From: JBBSBL01 sp038251325
GTDB lineage: Bacteria > Actinomycetota > Thermoleophilia > Solirubrobacterales > Solirubrobacteraceae
Assembly: GCA_038251325.1 (NCBI GenBank)
Contig: JBBSBL010000001.1
Coordinates: 1 to 64,000, forward strand
Direction of reading: 5' to 3'
DNA: 64,000 nucleotides
A program made the position numbers and the translations under genes. How positions within the stretch are numbered: position 1 is the stretch's first letter; each line of letters opens with the position of its first letter. Of this stretch, positions 7,061 to 15,388 are shown piece after piece. The notes beneath the pieces are model-generated. The model made no database searches. It saw nothing but the letters and a program-made list of their open reading frames with translations, and was not told where the DNA came from.

Positions 7061-8260
7061 ATGCCCCCGTTGATCACCCGTGACGAGGCCCTGCGCCTCG
7101 GCGATCTCGACGACCCCGTCGCGATCGAGGCGCTGGTCGAGCGCGCCTGGCGGGCCCGCGTCGAGCGCTTCGCCGACGCGACCGACATGTGCTCGCTGGT
7201 CAACGCGAAGTCTGGCGGCTGCGCGGAGGACTGCGGCTTCTGTGCCCAGTCGCGCTACGCCGAGGCGGACACCCCGATGCACGCGATGATGGAGCCCGAG
7301 CAGATCCTGGAGCACGCCCGGGCCGCGGAAGCGGCCGGCGCCCACCGCTTCTGCATGGTCACCCAGGGGCAGGGGCTGTCGAAGCGCGACTTCGAGAAGG
7401 TGCTCCAGGGCGCGCGCCTCGTCGCCGAGCAGACGAACCTCAAGCGCTGCGCGTCGGTCGGGCACATCTCGCCCGCGCGCGCCCACGCGCTGCGGGAGGC
7501 CGGGATCCAGCGGGTCCATCACAACGTCGAGACGGCGGAGAGCTACTACCCGGAGGTCTCCTCCACCGTGCGCTACGAGGGGCGGCTCCGCACCATCGAC
7601 GCGGTGCGCGAGGCGGGGCTGGAGACGTGCGTCGGCGGGATCCTCAACCTCGGCGAGACCCGGGAGCAGCGGGTCGAGATGGCCTTCCAGCTCGCGGAGA
7701 TCGACCCGACGAGCGTGCCGATCAACCTGCTCAACCCGCGACCGGGGACGAAGTTCGGCGACCGCGAGTTCATGGACCCCTGGGAGGCGGTGAAGTGGAT
7801 CGCGATCTTCCGCCTCATCCTCCCGGCGGCGCTGTTCCGCCTCTGCGGCGGCCGGGTCGAGAACCTCGGCGAGCTCCAGGCGCTCGCGGTGCGCGCCGGC
7901 GTGAACGGGGTGATGATGGGGAACTTCCTCACGACGCTCGGCAACACGCCCGAGGAGGACCGCGCGATGTTCGAGGGCCTCGGCCTCAACGTCGCCCCCC
8001 AGGCCGACAACGGCGCCAATCCCCGGCCGGACAACCGCAGCGGGTGGCTCGACGGCGACACGCCGGACCTCGTCGGCGCGCACCTCTCCGCGGCCCCTGG
8101 CCCGGCGCCGCCGGAGGAGCTCGAGATCCGGCTCTGGGACCCCGCCGCGCAGCTGCGCTTCAGGCGCAAGGCCGCCGTCCCGCCCCGGCCCGACGGCGCG
8201 CCGAACGCCGGGCACGACCGGGAGACCCGCGAGCGCGCCGCCACGGGGGCCGGCGCATGA
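7061..8260 (+). CDS. bioB: Biotin synthase
   Basis: BioB is a radical SAM enzyme that inserts sulfur into dethiobiotin. The [4Fe-4S] motif C-x3-C-x2-C is at Cys54, Cys58 and Cys61 (GGCAEDCGFCAQS). The chain also shows HHNVETAESYY, the ILNLGET segment, INLLNPRPGT and the late NGVMMGNFLTT, all typical. Family members are about 320-350 residues. This one has 399, with a hydrophilic, Pro/Arg-rich tail of about 60 residues after the usual end at DNRSGWLDGDTPD. Its stop overlaps the bioF start (ATGA), so the two are translationally coupled. Confidence 0.97.
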   Translation: MPPLITRDEALRLGDLDDPVAIEALVERAWRARVERFADATDMCSLVNAKSGGCAEDCGFCAQSRYAEADTPMHAMMEPEQILEHARAAEAAGAHRFCMVTQGQGLSKRDFEKVLQGARLVAEQTNLKRCASVGHISPARAHALREAGIQRVHHNVETAESYYPEVSSTVRYEGRLRTIDAVREAGLETCVGGILNLGETREQRVEMAFQLAEIDPTSVPINLLNPRPGTKFGDREFMDPWEAVKWIAIFRLILPAALFRLCGGRVENLGELQALAVRAGVNGVMMGNFLTTLGNTPEEDRAMFEGLGLNVAPQADNGANPRPDNRSGWLDGDTPDLVGAHLSAAPGPAPPEELEIRLWDPAAQLRFRRKAAVPPRPDGAPNAGHDRETRERAATGAGA

Positions 8261-9573
8261 CGGCGATCGAGGCCCGGCTGGCCGAGCTCAAGGAGCACGG
8301 CCTCTACCGGCGGATGCGCCTGGTCAGCGGGCCCCAGGGGCCGCGGGTCGTGCTCGACGGCAAGCCCGTGCTGCTCCTGTGCTCGAACAACTACCTCGGG
8401 CTCGCCGACCACCCGGCCGTGCGCGAGGCCGCCGCGGAGGCGGCCATGCGCGGGGGGGCCGGGGCGGGAGCCTCGCGCCTGGTCTGCGGCAACATGACCA
8501 TCCACCGCCGCCTCGAGGAGCGCCTGGCCGACTTCAAGGGCGCCCCGGCGGTGCTGCTCTTCGGCTCGGGCTACCTGGCGAACACCGGCATCGTCTCCGC
8601 GCTCGCCGGCGAGGGGGACGTGGTCTTCTCGGACGCGCTGAACCACGCGTCGCTCGTCGACGGGTGCCGGCTCGCCCGTGCCGAGACCTTCGTCTACGCC
8701 CACGCCGACGTCGACCACCTCGCCTGGGGCCTGGAGAAGGCCGAGGGCCGCGGCGCGCTCATCGTCACCGACTCCGTCTTCTCGATGGACGGCGACGTGG
8801 CGCCGCTCGAGGACATCGTGCGGCTCGCCCGCCGCCACGGCGCGCGCGTCGTCGTCGACGAGGCGCACGGCACCGGATGCCTCGGCCCCGGCGGGCGCGG
8901 GGCCGTGGCCGCGGCGGGCCTGGAGGACGAGGTCGACGTCGTCATCGGGACCCTGGGCAAGGCGCTCGGCGCCTACGGCGCCTACGCGTGCTGCGAGGTG
9001 TCCATGGCGCGCTGGCTCGTGAACTCGGCGCGCACGCTGATCTTCTCCACGGCCCCCTCGCCTCCGGCGGTCGCCGGCGCGCTTGCGGCCCTGGAGCTGC
9101 TGGCGACCCAGCACCAGCGGGTCGAGCGGCTGCGCCGCAACGGGGCGGTCCTGCGGGAGGAGCTGGCGCGCGAGGGATTCGGCGTCCCGGACGGAGAGAC
9201 GCCGATCGTGCCGCTCGTGGTGGGCGAGCCCGCGACCGCCATGCGGGTCTGCGAGGCCGCGCTCGAGCGCGGCGTCTTCGCCCAGGCGATCCGCCCGCCG
9301 ACGGTGCCGGCCGGGACCTCGAGGCTGCGCCTGGCGGTGATGGCCTCGCACACGCGGACCGAGCTGCGCGGCGCGGCGCGCGCCCTCGCCCGAGCCGCGC
9401 TGGCGGCCGGGTTCCAGCCGGCGGCGACGATGCCTCCCGCGGCGCCGATCGCCGTCGACGCGCTCGAGCCCGCCGCGGCCGGGCCGGTCGCCGAGCCGCC
9501 CGAGCCCCGGGCCGGGCGCGCCCGGCCGTTCGACGTCGAGAGCGAGCCGGAGCCCGTCCGCCGCGCCGCGTAG
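8257..9573 (+). CDS. bioF: 8-amino-7-oxononanoate synthase
   Basis: BioF is a PLP-dependent alpha-oxoamine synthase joining pimeloyl-CoA (or pimeloyl-ACP) with alanine. Key features are CSNNYLGLADHP, the cofactor region DEAHGTGCLG (201-210) and the Schiff-base lysine Lys235 in TLGKALGAYG. The 438-residue chain exceeds the usual 380-400 by a Pro/Ala/Glu-rich C-terminal tail of about 50 residues (after GFQPAATMPP). It overlaps bioB by 4 bp, and bioD begins 8 bp after its stop. Confidence 0.95.
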   Translation: MTAIEARLAELKEHGLYRRMRLVSGPQGPRVVLDGKPVLLLCSNNYLGLADHPAVREAAAEAAMRGGAGAGASRLVCGNMTIHRRLEERLADFKGAPAVLLFGSGYLANTGIVSALAGEGDVVFSDALNHASLVDGCRLARAETFVYAHADVDHLAWGLEKAEGRGALIVTDSVFSMDGDVAPLEDIVRLARRHGARVVVDEAHGTGCLGPGGRGAVAAAGLEDEVDVVIGTLGKALGAYGAYACCEVSMARWLVNSARTLIFSTAPSPPAVAGALAALELLATQHQRVERLRRNGAVLREELAREGFGVPDGETPIVPLVVGEPATAMRVCEAALERGVFAQAIRPPTVPAGTSRLRLAVMASHTRTELRGAARALARAALAAGFQPAATMPPAAPIAVDALEPAAAGPVAEPPEPRAGRARPFDVESEPEPVRRAA

Positions 9574-9581
9574 CCGGACGC

Positions 9582-10274
9582 GTGCGTGGCTGCTTCGTCA
9601 CCGGGACCGACACCGGCGCCGGGAAGACGGTCGTCGCTGCGGCCCTGCTCGCGGCCCTCGCCGCCCGGGGCCTGCGGGTGGCGGCGAGCAAGCCGGTGCT
9701 CACCGGCGTCGCGGAGCCGGCCGACGCCGCGTGGCCACCCGACGACGTGGTGCTCGCGGCGGCCGCGGGCGGCGGTCGCGGCCCCGAGGCGGTCGCCCCG
9801 TTCCGCTTCGGGCCGCCGGTCTCGCCGCACCTCGCCGCGTCCCTCGCCGGCCGCGCGCTCGAGCCGGCGGACCTCGTCGCCACGGTGGGCGCCGCGGGCG
9901 AAGGTGCCGATGCGCTCGTGGTCGAAGGCGTCGGCGGCCTGCTCGTGCCGCTCACGCCGGGGTACCTCGTGCGCGACCTCGCGCTTGACCTCGACCTCCC
10001 CGTGGTGCTCGCCGCGCGCGCGGGGCTCGGCACGATCTCCCACACCCTGCTCACGCTCGAGTCCGCGCGCGGCGCGGGCCTGCGGGTGACCGGCGTCGTG
10101 ATGACACCGTGGCCGGCCGAGCCGGGCCCGGTCGAGCGGTCCAACCGCGAGACCGTCGCCGCGCTCGGCGACGTGGCGGTCGCCGTCCTGGAGACGGTGT
10201 CCTCGCCCGACCCGCACGCGCTCGCCGCCGCCGGGGCGCAGCTCGACCTCGACGCGCTCGTGCCGGAGCTCTAG
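9582..10274 (+). CDS. bioD: ATP-dependent dethiobiotin synthetase
   Basis: BioD closes the ureido ring of dethiobiotin from 7,8-diaminopelargonic acid, CO2 and ATP. The P-loop GTDTGAGKT is at 8-16, followed by ASKPVLTG, the conserved EGVGGLLVPL segment and the GLGTISHTLLTLE helix. The product has 230 residues, normal for the family. The GTG at 9582 is chosen because it places the P-loop at the expected distance from the N-terminus. The gene lies between bioF and ltrA, with 8- and 2-bp gaps. Confidence 0.95.
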   Translation: MRGCFVTGTDTGAGKTVVAAALLAALAARGLRVAASKPVLTGVAEPADAAWPPDDVVLAAAAGGGRGPEAVAPFRFGPPVSPHLAASLAGRALEPADLVATVGAAGEGADALVVEGVGGLLVPLTPGYLVRDLALDLDLPVVLAARAGLGTISHTLLTLESARGAGLRVTGVVMTPWPAEPGPVERSNRETVAALGDVAVAVLETVSSPDPHALAAAGAQLDLDALVPEL

Positions 10275-10276
10275 CC

Positions 10277-11440
10277 ATGGCCCGCGACCTGCGTCGAAAG
10301 CCGGGCGAGAAGCAGCGCGCCACGAACCTCGAGCTGTTCTTCGACCTCGTCTACGTGTTCGCCGTCACCCAGCTCTCGCACTTCCTGCTGACGCACCTCG
10401 ATGCCGGAGGCGTCCTGCGGACCGCGCTGCTCCTCCTCGTCGTGTGGTGGGCGTGGATCTACACGACGTGGATGGCCAACTGGTTCGATCCGGACTCCAC
10501 CGAGGTGCGGCTCGTCCTCCTGGGGGTGATGCTCGCCAGCCTCGGCATGGCGATCGCCATCCCCGAGGCCTTCGGGGACCGGGCGCTGCTCTTCGCCGGC
10601 TCCTACGTGGCGCTGCAGACGGTGCGCAACGCGTTCGTCGTCTGGGCCACCGACCGCGACGACGCGGCGCACGAGCAGTACCGCCGGATCCTCGGGTGGG
10701 GCCTGCTCGCGGCGATCCCGTGGCTCGCCGGCGCGTTGGCGCCGAACGAATGGCGGATCCCGATCTGGATCCTCGCGGTCGCCATCGACTACCTCGCCCC
10801 CGCGTTCGCCTACTGGACCCCGCGCCTCGGCCGCGCCGACATGTCGACGCTGAACATCGACGGCGGCCACTTCTCCGAGCGCTTCCAGCTCTTCATCATC
10901 ATCGCGCTCGGGGAGTCGATCGTGGTCACCGGCGCGACGGCGTCGGACCTGTCGCTCGACCCCGTCATCGGTGTCGCGATCGCGGTGGCCTTCACCGGGA
11001 GCGCGGCGCTCTGGTGGTTGTACTTCGACTACGTCGCCGCCGTCTCGACCCGGCGCCTGATTGACATCGACGAGACCGCGCGCATGGGCCGGGACGCCTA
11101 CACCTACGTCCACATCCTGATCATCGCCGGCATCATCGTGGCCGCGGTCGGCGACGAGATCGTCATCGCCCATCCGCGGGAGGTCCTCCACGGGCTCGAG
11201 CTCGGCGTGGTGATCGGCGGCCCGGTGCTCTATCTGCTCGGGCACGTCGCGTTCCGCTGGATCATGGCCGGCTCGCTCACGCGGACCCGTTCCGGCGGGC
11301 TGGTGGCGATCGCGCTGCTCACCGTGCTCGGGCTCGTCGCGCCCGGCCTGGTCACGCAGGCCGCCGTCAACGTCGCGCTGATCGTCGTCATCGTGCTCGA
11401 GGCGCGCGGGTTCGGCGCCCCGCGGATCGTGCGGGAATAG
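10277..11440 (+). CDS. ltrA: Low temperature requirement protein A (LtrA) family membrane protein
   Basis: The 387-residue protein starts with the LtrA hallmark NLELFFDLVYVFAVTQLSHFLL and is almost entirely hydrophobic, with about ten membrane-spanning helices. The central segment GGHFSERFQLFIIIALGESIVVTG is also typical of the family. LtrA was named in Listeria for growth at low temperature; its biochemical role is not established. It starts 2 bp after bioD, so it is probably cotranscribed with the biotin genes. That association could be incidental or could mean a transport role, which I cannot decide. Confidence 0.85.
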   Translation: MARDLRRKPGEKQRATNLELFFDLVYVFAVTQLSHFLLTHLDAGGVLRTALLLLVVWWAWIYTTWMANWFDPDSTEVRLVLLGVMLASLGMAIAIPEAFGDRALLFAGSYVALQTVRNAFVVWATDRDDAAHEQYRRILGWGLLAAIPWLAGALAPNEWRIPIWILAVAIDYLAPAFAYWTPRLGRADMSTLNIDGGHFSERFQLFIIIALGESIVVTGATASDLSLDPVIGVAIAVAFTGSAALWWLYFDYVAAVSTRRLIDIDETARMGRDAYTYVHILIIAGIIVAAVGDEIVIAHPREVLHGLELGVVIGGPVLYLLGHVAFRWIMAGSLTRTRSGGLVAIALLTVLGLVAPGLVTQAAVNVALIVVIVLEARGFGAPRIVRE

Positions 11441-11444
11441 CCGG

Positions 11445-12947
11445 TCACTTCCCCGCCGCGTAGCGCACGATCGAGGTGTCGGTCAGCCACTCGACCGGCG
11501 CCAGGTCGTCGGTGTAGACCTGACCGCCCGGGCGCGGCGGGCCGAGCCGCACGGCGGCGGCGGCCGCGAGCGGTCGCAGCGGCACCGGCAGCCGCGGGCG
11601 GGCCGCGGCGATCCGCGCCGCGGAGGCCGGGCCCGCGGTGCCCAGCAACAGGGTGTTCGTCGGCTCGACGGGATCGCGCAGCACCGTTCGCAGCTCCGCC
11701 CCCATCGTCGCGGCGAGGACCCGCTCGAGCCGATCCGTGTCGCGAGGCTCACCGACGTTGACCACCACCACGCCCCCCGGCCGCAACCGCTCGCGGCACA
11801 GCGCGAAGAACTCCCTAGTGGCCAGGTAGAACGGGATGTAGGGCTGGCGGTAGGCGTCGACGAAGATCGCGTCGTAGCGGTGCGCGGTCCGCCGCAGGAA
11901 CGGCCGCGCGTCCGCGGTCACGAGATGAAGGCGCGGCCCCGGGCGCAGGCCGAACCAGCGCCGGCCCAGGTCGGTGAGCACGCCGTCGATCTCGACCGCG
12001 TCGATCGCCGTGCGCGGGAAGTAGTGGGCGTACGCGCGCGCGGTCGTGCCGGCCGCGTTGCCGAGGATCGCCAGCCGCCCCGGCGGCGCGCCGCGCGCGG
12101 CCAGCGGCAGGACGAGGAAGTCGTCCCAGTAGTTGCCCGTGAGCCACCGCCCGGGGCGGTAGACCGAGTGGACGGCGACACCCTCGTTGAGCTCCAGCGA
12201 GCGCTTGCCGTCCGCCCGCTGCAGCACCCGGGCGTACTGATAGGGCGTCTCGCGCTCGGCGAGGATCCGCACACCGTCGCCCGCCGCCTTCACCGTCCCG
12301 GCCGGGATCGCGAGCAGCGCCGCGACCACCACCGGGGCGAGCGCCCACCGGCGCCCGAGGCCGAGCGCCCCCACCACGGCCAGCGCGGCCGCGAAGACCA
12401 GGAACGTCCGCTGGGTCCCGACGAGCGGGACGAGCAGCAGCGCCGAGAGGAAGACGCCGGCCAGCGAGCCGACGGTGCCGATCGCGTAGAGCCGGCCCGC
12501 GACGGTCCCCGACTCCTCGACGCTGCCCACCGTGAGCCGCACGGCGTAGGGCGAGGCGGCGCCGAGCAGCAGCACCGGCAGGGCGACGAGCAGCAGGACG
12601 GCGACGAGCGAGCCGACGAAGGCGCCGGCGGAGATCGAGTCCAGCGCGTGGACCGCGAGGTCGAGGAACGGCCGCGCGACGAACGGCACGACCGCGAGCA
12701 GCGCGGCTGCGCCGAGCACCAGGCGGCAGAGCCCGTGCAGGTCGGGACGGCGATCGGCCAGGCGCCCCCCGAGCCAGTACCCGGCCGAGAGCGAGACGAG
12801 GACGACCGCGATCGTGTTGGCCCAGATGATCGTCGAGGCGCCGAAGTAGGGCGCGAGGAGCCGGGCCGCGGCGATCTCCACGCCGAGGCTCGCCGCGCCG
12901 ACGACGAAGACCACGAGCGGGATCGGAGGGAAGGCGCGCGAGCCCAC
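11445..12947 (-). CDS. Membrane-fused spermidine synthase family protein
   Basis: The N-terminal 210 or so residues form about six to seven transmembrane helices (GVEIAAARLLAPYFGASTI is typical). The C-terminal half is a spermidine-synthase-like Rossmann domain with LGNAAGTTARAYAHYFP, the acidic VEID SAM-site motif, and a DAYRQPYIPFYLATREFF segment. Such fused proteins are common in actinobacteria and deltaproteobacteria; aminopropyl transfer is usually unproven. I chose the GTG at 12947 because upstream codons are not membrane-like and a TACCCT box (12957-12962) lies 9 nt before it. It is convergent with ltrA and divergent from bioA. Confidence 0.82.
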   Translation of the reverse strand: MGSRAFPPIPLVVFVVGAASLGVEIAAARLLAPYFGASTIIWANTIAVVLVSLSAGYWLGGRLADRRPDLHGLCRLVLGAAALLAVVPFVARPFLDLAVHALDSISAGAFVGSLVAVLLLVALPVLLLGAASPYAVRLTVGSVEESGTVAGRLYAIGTVGSLAGVFLSALLLVPLVGTQRTFLVFAAALAVVGALGLGRRWALAPVVVAALLAIPAGTVKAAGDGVRILAERETPYQYARVLQRADGKRSLELNEGVAVHSVYRPGRWLTGNYWDDFLVLPLAARGAPPGRLAILGNAAGTTARAYAHYFPRTAIDAVEIDGVLTDLGRRWFGLRPGPRLHLVTADARPFLRRTAHRYDAIFVDAYRQPYIPFYLATREFFALCRERLRPGGVVVVNVGEPRDTDRLERVLAATMGAELRTVLRDPVEPTNTLLLGTAGPASAARIAAARPRLPVPLRPLAAAAAVRLGPPRPGGQVYTDDLAPVEWLTDTSIVRYAAGK

Positions 12948-12956
12948 GGGAGGGCG

Positions 12957-12997
12957 AGGGTAGAGCAGCCGGATCCGACCGCCCGCGGCTCTACGTT
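12957..12997. promoter_or_regulatory. Divergent -10 boxes, spermidine-synthase-like / bioA
   Basis: Minus-strand TACCCT (12962-12957) is 9 nt from the GTG at 12947. Plus-strand TACGTT (12992-12997) is 8 nt from the bioA ATG at 13006. Both genes would have very short or no leaders. Confidence 0.4.
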
Positions 12998-13005
12998 GGG
13001 CGGCG

Positions 13006-14325
13006 ATGGACACCGACGAGCTCGCGGCGCTCGATCGCCGCCTCCTCTGGCATCCGTTCACCCAGCAGCGCGGCTGGGAGGACGAGGAGCCGCCCGTGCT
13101 GATCGAGCGGGCGGAGGGCACGACGCTCTACGACACCGACGGCAACGCCTACCTCGACGGCGTGTCGTCGCTGTGGTGCAACGTCCACGGCCACCGCCAT
13201 CCCGCGATCGACGCCGCGATCCGCGCCCAGCTCGACCGCGTCGCCCACTCGACGATGCTCGGCCTCTCCCACCCGCCGGCGGTCGAGCTGGCCGAGCGCC
13301 TCGTGGCCCTCGCCCCGGAGGGGCTCGCGCGCGTCTTCTACTCCGACAGCGGCTCGACGGCGGTCGAGGTCGCGCTGAAGATGGCCTTCCAGTGGTGGGC
13401 CCAGCGCGGGGAGCCGCAGCGGACGGGCTTCGTCTGTCTCGAGGACGCCTACCACGGCGACACGGTCGGGTCGGTGTCGCTCGGCGGGATCGATCTCTTC
13501 CACTCCACCTACGGGCCGCTCCTGTTCGACGCCTGGCGGGCGCGCCCCGGCGACGCGGCCCACCTCGAGGCGCTGCTCGCCGAGCACGGCGAGCGCGTGT
13601 GCGCGGTCGTCGTCGAGCCGCTGGTGCAGGGGGCGGCGGGCATCCGCCTGCAACCCGACGGCTACCTGCGCCGCGTGCGGGAGCTGTGCGACGTCCATGG
13701 TGTGCTCCTGATCGCGGACGAGGTGGCCACCGGATTCGGCCGCACCGGCCGGATGTTCGCGTGCGAGCACGAGGGAGTCGCACCCGATCTGATGTGCCTC
13801 GCCAAGGGCCTGACGGGCGGCTACCTGCCGCTCGCCGCCACGCTGACCACCGAGCGCGTCTACGCGGGCTTCCACGGTGCGTTCGGCGAGTTCCGCACCT
13901 TCTTCCACGGCCACACCTATACGGGCAACCCGCTGGCCTGCGCCGCGGCGGTGGCGACGCTGGACGTGTTCACGGCGGAGGACACGCTCGCGCGCCTGGA
14001 GCCGAAGATCGCGCAGCTCGGCGCGCTGCTCGACACGCACGTCGTGCCGCTGCCGGGCGTGGCCGAGGTGCGCCGGCGCGGATTCATGGTCGGCATCGAG
14101 CTCGGAGGCTTCGCGCCCGGGGAGCGGATGGGCCACCGGGTCACGCTCGCGGCGCGCCGCCGGGGCGTGATCGTCCGCCCGCTCGGGGACGTCGTCGTGC
14201 TCATGCCGCCGCTCTCGATCAGCGAATCCGAGCTGGCGCGGCTCGTTGCGGTCACCACGGCGTCGATCACCGAGGCGATCGGCCGGCGCGCTCGGTCCGA
14301 GCCCGCCGTCGCCGCCGCGGCCTGA
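13006..14325 (+). CDS. bioA: Adenosylmethionine-8-amino-7-oxononanoate aminotransferase
   Basis: BioA makes 7,8-diaminopelargonic acid using SAM as amino donor. It is a class III PLP aminotransferase of 439 residues. Diagnostic features are the N-terminal LWHPFTQ, the substrate-pocket SSLWCNVHGHRHP, YSDSGSTAVEVALKMAFQ, Asp238 (ADEVATGFGRTG) and the PLP lysine Lys267 (LAKGLTGGYLPL). With bioF, bioD and bioB nearby, the window encodes every step from pimeloyl thioester to biotin. It is separated from bioBFD by ltrA and the divergent membrane protein, so it has its own promoter. Confidence 0.95.
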   Translation: MDTDELAALDRRLLWHPFTQQRGWEDEEPPVLIERAEGTTLYDTDGNAYLDGVSSLWCNVHGHRHPAIDAAIRAQLDRVAHSTMLGLSHPPAVELAERLVALAPEGLARVFYSDSGSTAVEVALKMAFQWWAQRGEPQRTGFVCLEDAYHGDTVGSVSLGGIDLFHSTYGPLLFDAWRARPGDAAHLEALLAEHGERVCAVVVEPLVQGAAGIRLQPDGYLRRVRELCDVHGVLLIADEVATGFGRTGRMFACEHEGVAPDLMCLAKGLTGGYLPLAATLTTERVYAGFHGAFGEFRTFFHGHTYTGNPLACAAAVATLDVFTAEDTLARLEPKIAQLGALLDTHVVPLPGVAEVRRRGFMVGIELGGFAPGERMGHRVTLAARRRGVIVRPLGDVVVLMPPLSISESELARLVAVTTASITEAIGRRARSEPAVAAAA

Positions 14326-14390
14326 CCGAATCCGGAGCCCGAGTGAGGAGAGGGGCCGGCCCCCGAACCGGGGTCGTAGGCGCACGGCGG

Positions 14391-14421
14391 CCGGCCCACC
14401 GCTCTGAACACGGCGGGCCGG
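14391..14421 (+). terminator. Putative hairpin terminator after bioA
   Basis: CCGGCCC and GGGCCGG pair around an inner CCG/CGG step and a 9-nt loop. The hairpin lies 65 bp past the bioA stop and between convergent genes (bioA and rubredoxin). There is no U-tract, so termination would have to be of the actinobacterial tract-less type. Confidence 0.4.
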
Positions 14422-14482
14422 TGGGAGTTGCGCCGCCTAGATGGGTCGGTTCCGCGTACGCGGAGTCGCGGAATCAGCCATC

Positions 14483-14668
14483 TCAGTCCTCGTAGGCGAC
14501 GAAGTCGCGCTTGCGCGCGCCGCACACCGGGCAGAACCATGTCTCCGGAATGTCCTCGAAGGCCGTGCCGGGCGGGATACCGCCGTCGGGATCTCCCTCG
14601 GCCGGGTCGTAGATGAAGCCGCAGGACTCGCAGATCCAACGCTGGGCGGTCGTCGTCTCGGTGCTCAT
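14483..14668 (-). CDS. Rubredoxin
   Basis: The 61-residue protein binds a single iron with four cysteines, Cys13-x2-Cys16 (CESC) and Cys46-x2-Cys49 (CPVC). It also has the signature aromatic residues GFIYDPAEGDPDGGI and FEDIPETWFCPVCGARK. Rubredoxins are small cytosolic electron carriers, for example to alkane hydroxylases or in oxygen and peroxide detoxification. No partner oxidase is adjacent. A TACCCT box (14676-14681) lies exactly 7 nt before the ATG, pointing to leaderless transcription. Confidence 0.93.
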   Translation of the reverse strand: MSTETTTAQRWICESCGFIYDPAEGDPDGGIPPGTAFEDIPETWFCPVCGARKRDFVAYED

Positions 14669-14675
14669 GGCGGGA

Positions 14676-14681
14676 AGGGTA
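14676..14681 (-). promoter_or_regulatory. -10 box of rubredoxin gene, leaderless
   Basis: TACCCT on the minus strand is spaced 7 nt (TCCCGCC) from the ATG at 14668. No ribosome binding site precedes the start codon. Confidence 0.5.
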
Positions 14682-14744
14682 CGGGGCCGACGGGCCTGGG
14701 TATTCGCCGCCCGCGGACGGCAGATGGTCGCGGAATCAATCATC

Positions 14745-14750
14745 TAGGGT
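14745..14750 (+). promoter_or_regulatory. -10 box of NUDIX gene, near-leaderless
   Basis: TAGGGT lies 8 nt before the ATG at 14759. Its first T is the last base of the second copy of the 19-bp direct repeat. Confidence 0.45.
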
Positions 14751-14758
14751 CGCGGGCC

Positions 14759-15388
14759 ATGGAGGTCGACCGGCCCGGTCCCGGAGAGGAGCTCAACGCG
14801 GGCGAGGTCACCGTCCCGCGCCCGGCGGCCACGGTGATCCTGCTCCGCGGCGGAGACGAGACGCTCGAGGTCCTCCTCGTCCAGCGCAACCCCGCGCAGC
14901 GGTTCATGGGCGGCGCGTGGGTCTTCCCCGGGGGCGCGGTGGACCCCGGCGACGGCGACGGCGAGACCGGCCTCCGCGCCGCGGCGGTGCGGGAGACGCG
15001 CGAGGAGGCCGGGGTGGCGCTGGCCTCACCCGACGACCTCGTCGCCTACTCTCGGTGGATCACCCCGGCGGTGGTGACGATCCGGTTCGACACGTGGTTC
15101 TACCTCTCGCCGCTCCCCGCCGGCGCGGCGCCGCGCGTCGACGGCGACGAGTGCGTCGATCTGCGCTGGGAGAGCCCGGCCTCGGCGCTCGAGGCCGGGG
15201 CGCGCGACGAGCTGCTGCTCGTCTTCCCCACCGTCAAGCACCTCGAGCAGATCGCGAGCTTTCCCTCCGCGGGCGCCCTCCTGACCCACGCCCGCGGGTT
15301 GGAGGTGCGGCCGGTGGAGCCGCGCGTCGTGCTCGACGGGGAGATCGCCCGCGTCCTGCTGCCCGGCGAGCCGGGCTACGACGCGTGA
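14759..15388 (+). CDS. NUDIX hydrolase
   Basis: The 209-residue protein carries a Nudix box in the form GGAVDPGD followed by AAAVRETREEAGVAL. The R-E-x-x-E-E-x-G core supplies the metal ligands for cleaving nucleoside diphosphate-X bonds. An insertion between GGAV and the helix, together with PAQRFMGGAWVFPGG, resembles the NUDT19/CoA-diphosphatase-like branch, so a CoA derivative is a plausible but unproven substrate. Its 3' end overlaps the convergent DUF779 gene by 13 bp. Confidence 0.88.
   Translation: MEVDRPGPGEELNAGEVTVPRPAATVILLRGGDETLEVLLVQRNPAQRFMGGAWVFPGGAVDPGDGDGETGLRAAAVRETREEAGVALASPDDLVAYSRWITPAVVTIRFDTWFYLSPLPAGAAPRVDGDECVDLRWESPASALEAGARDELLLVFPTVKHLEQIASFPSAGALLTHARGLEVRPVEPRVVLDGEIARVLLPGEPGYDA

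Larger units (their letters stand above)
14465..14745 (+). repeat. 19-bp direct repeat flanking the rubredoxin gene
   Basis: GTCGCGGAATCAGCCATCT at 14465-14483 recurs as GTCGCGGAATCAATCATCT at 14727-14745, with 17 of 19 bases identical. The copies bracket the 186-bp rubredoxin gene. The second runs directly into the NUDIX -10 box. This could be a paired regulator site or a relic of insertion. Confidence 0.45.

Noticed and set aside
14341..14482. Small gene between bioA and rubredoxin
   Set aside because: No frame with a start and plausible composition exists in 157 bp; the stretch contains a hairpin and part of a direct repeat.
11880..14495. An open plus-strand frame of about 870 codons spanning the spermidine-synthase-like and bioA genes
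   Set aside because: It is the shadow of two clearly recognisable genes and its translation is a repetitive Arg/Ala/Gly/Pro string with no motif.
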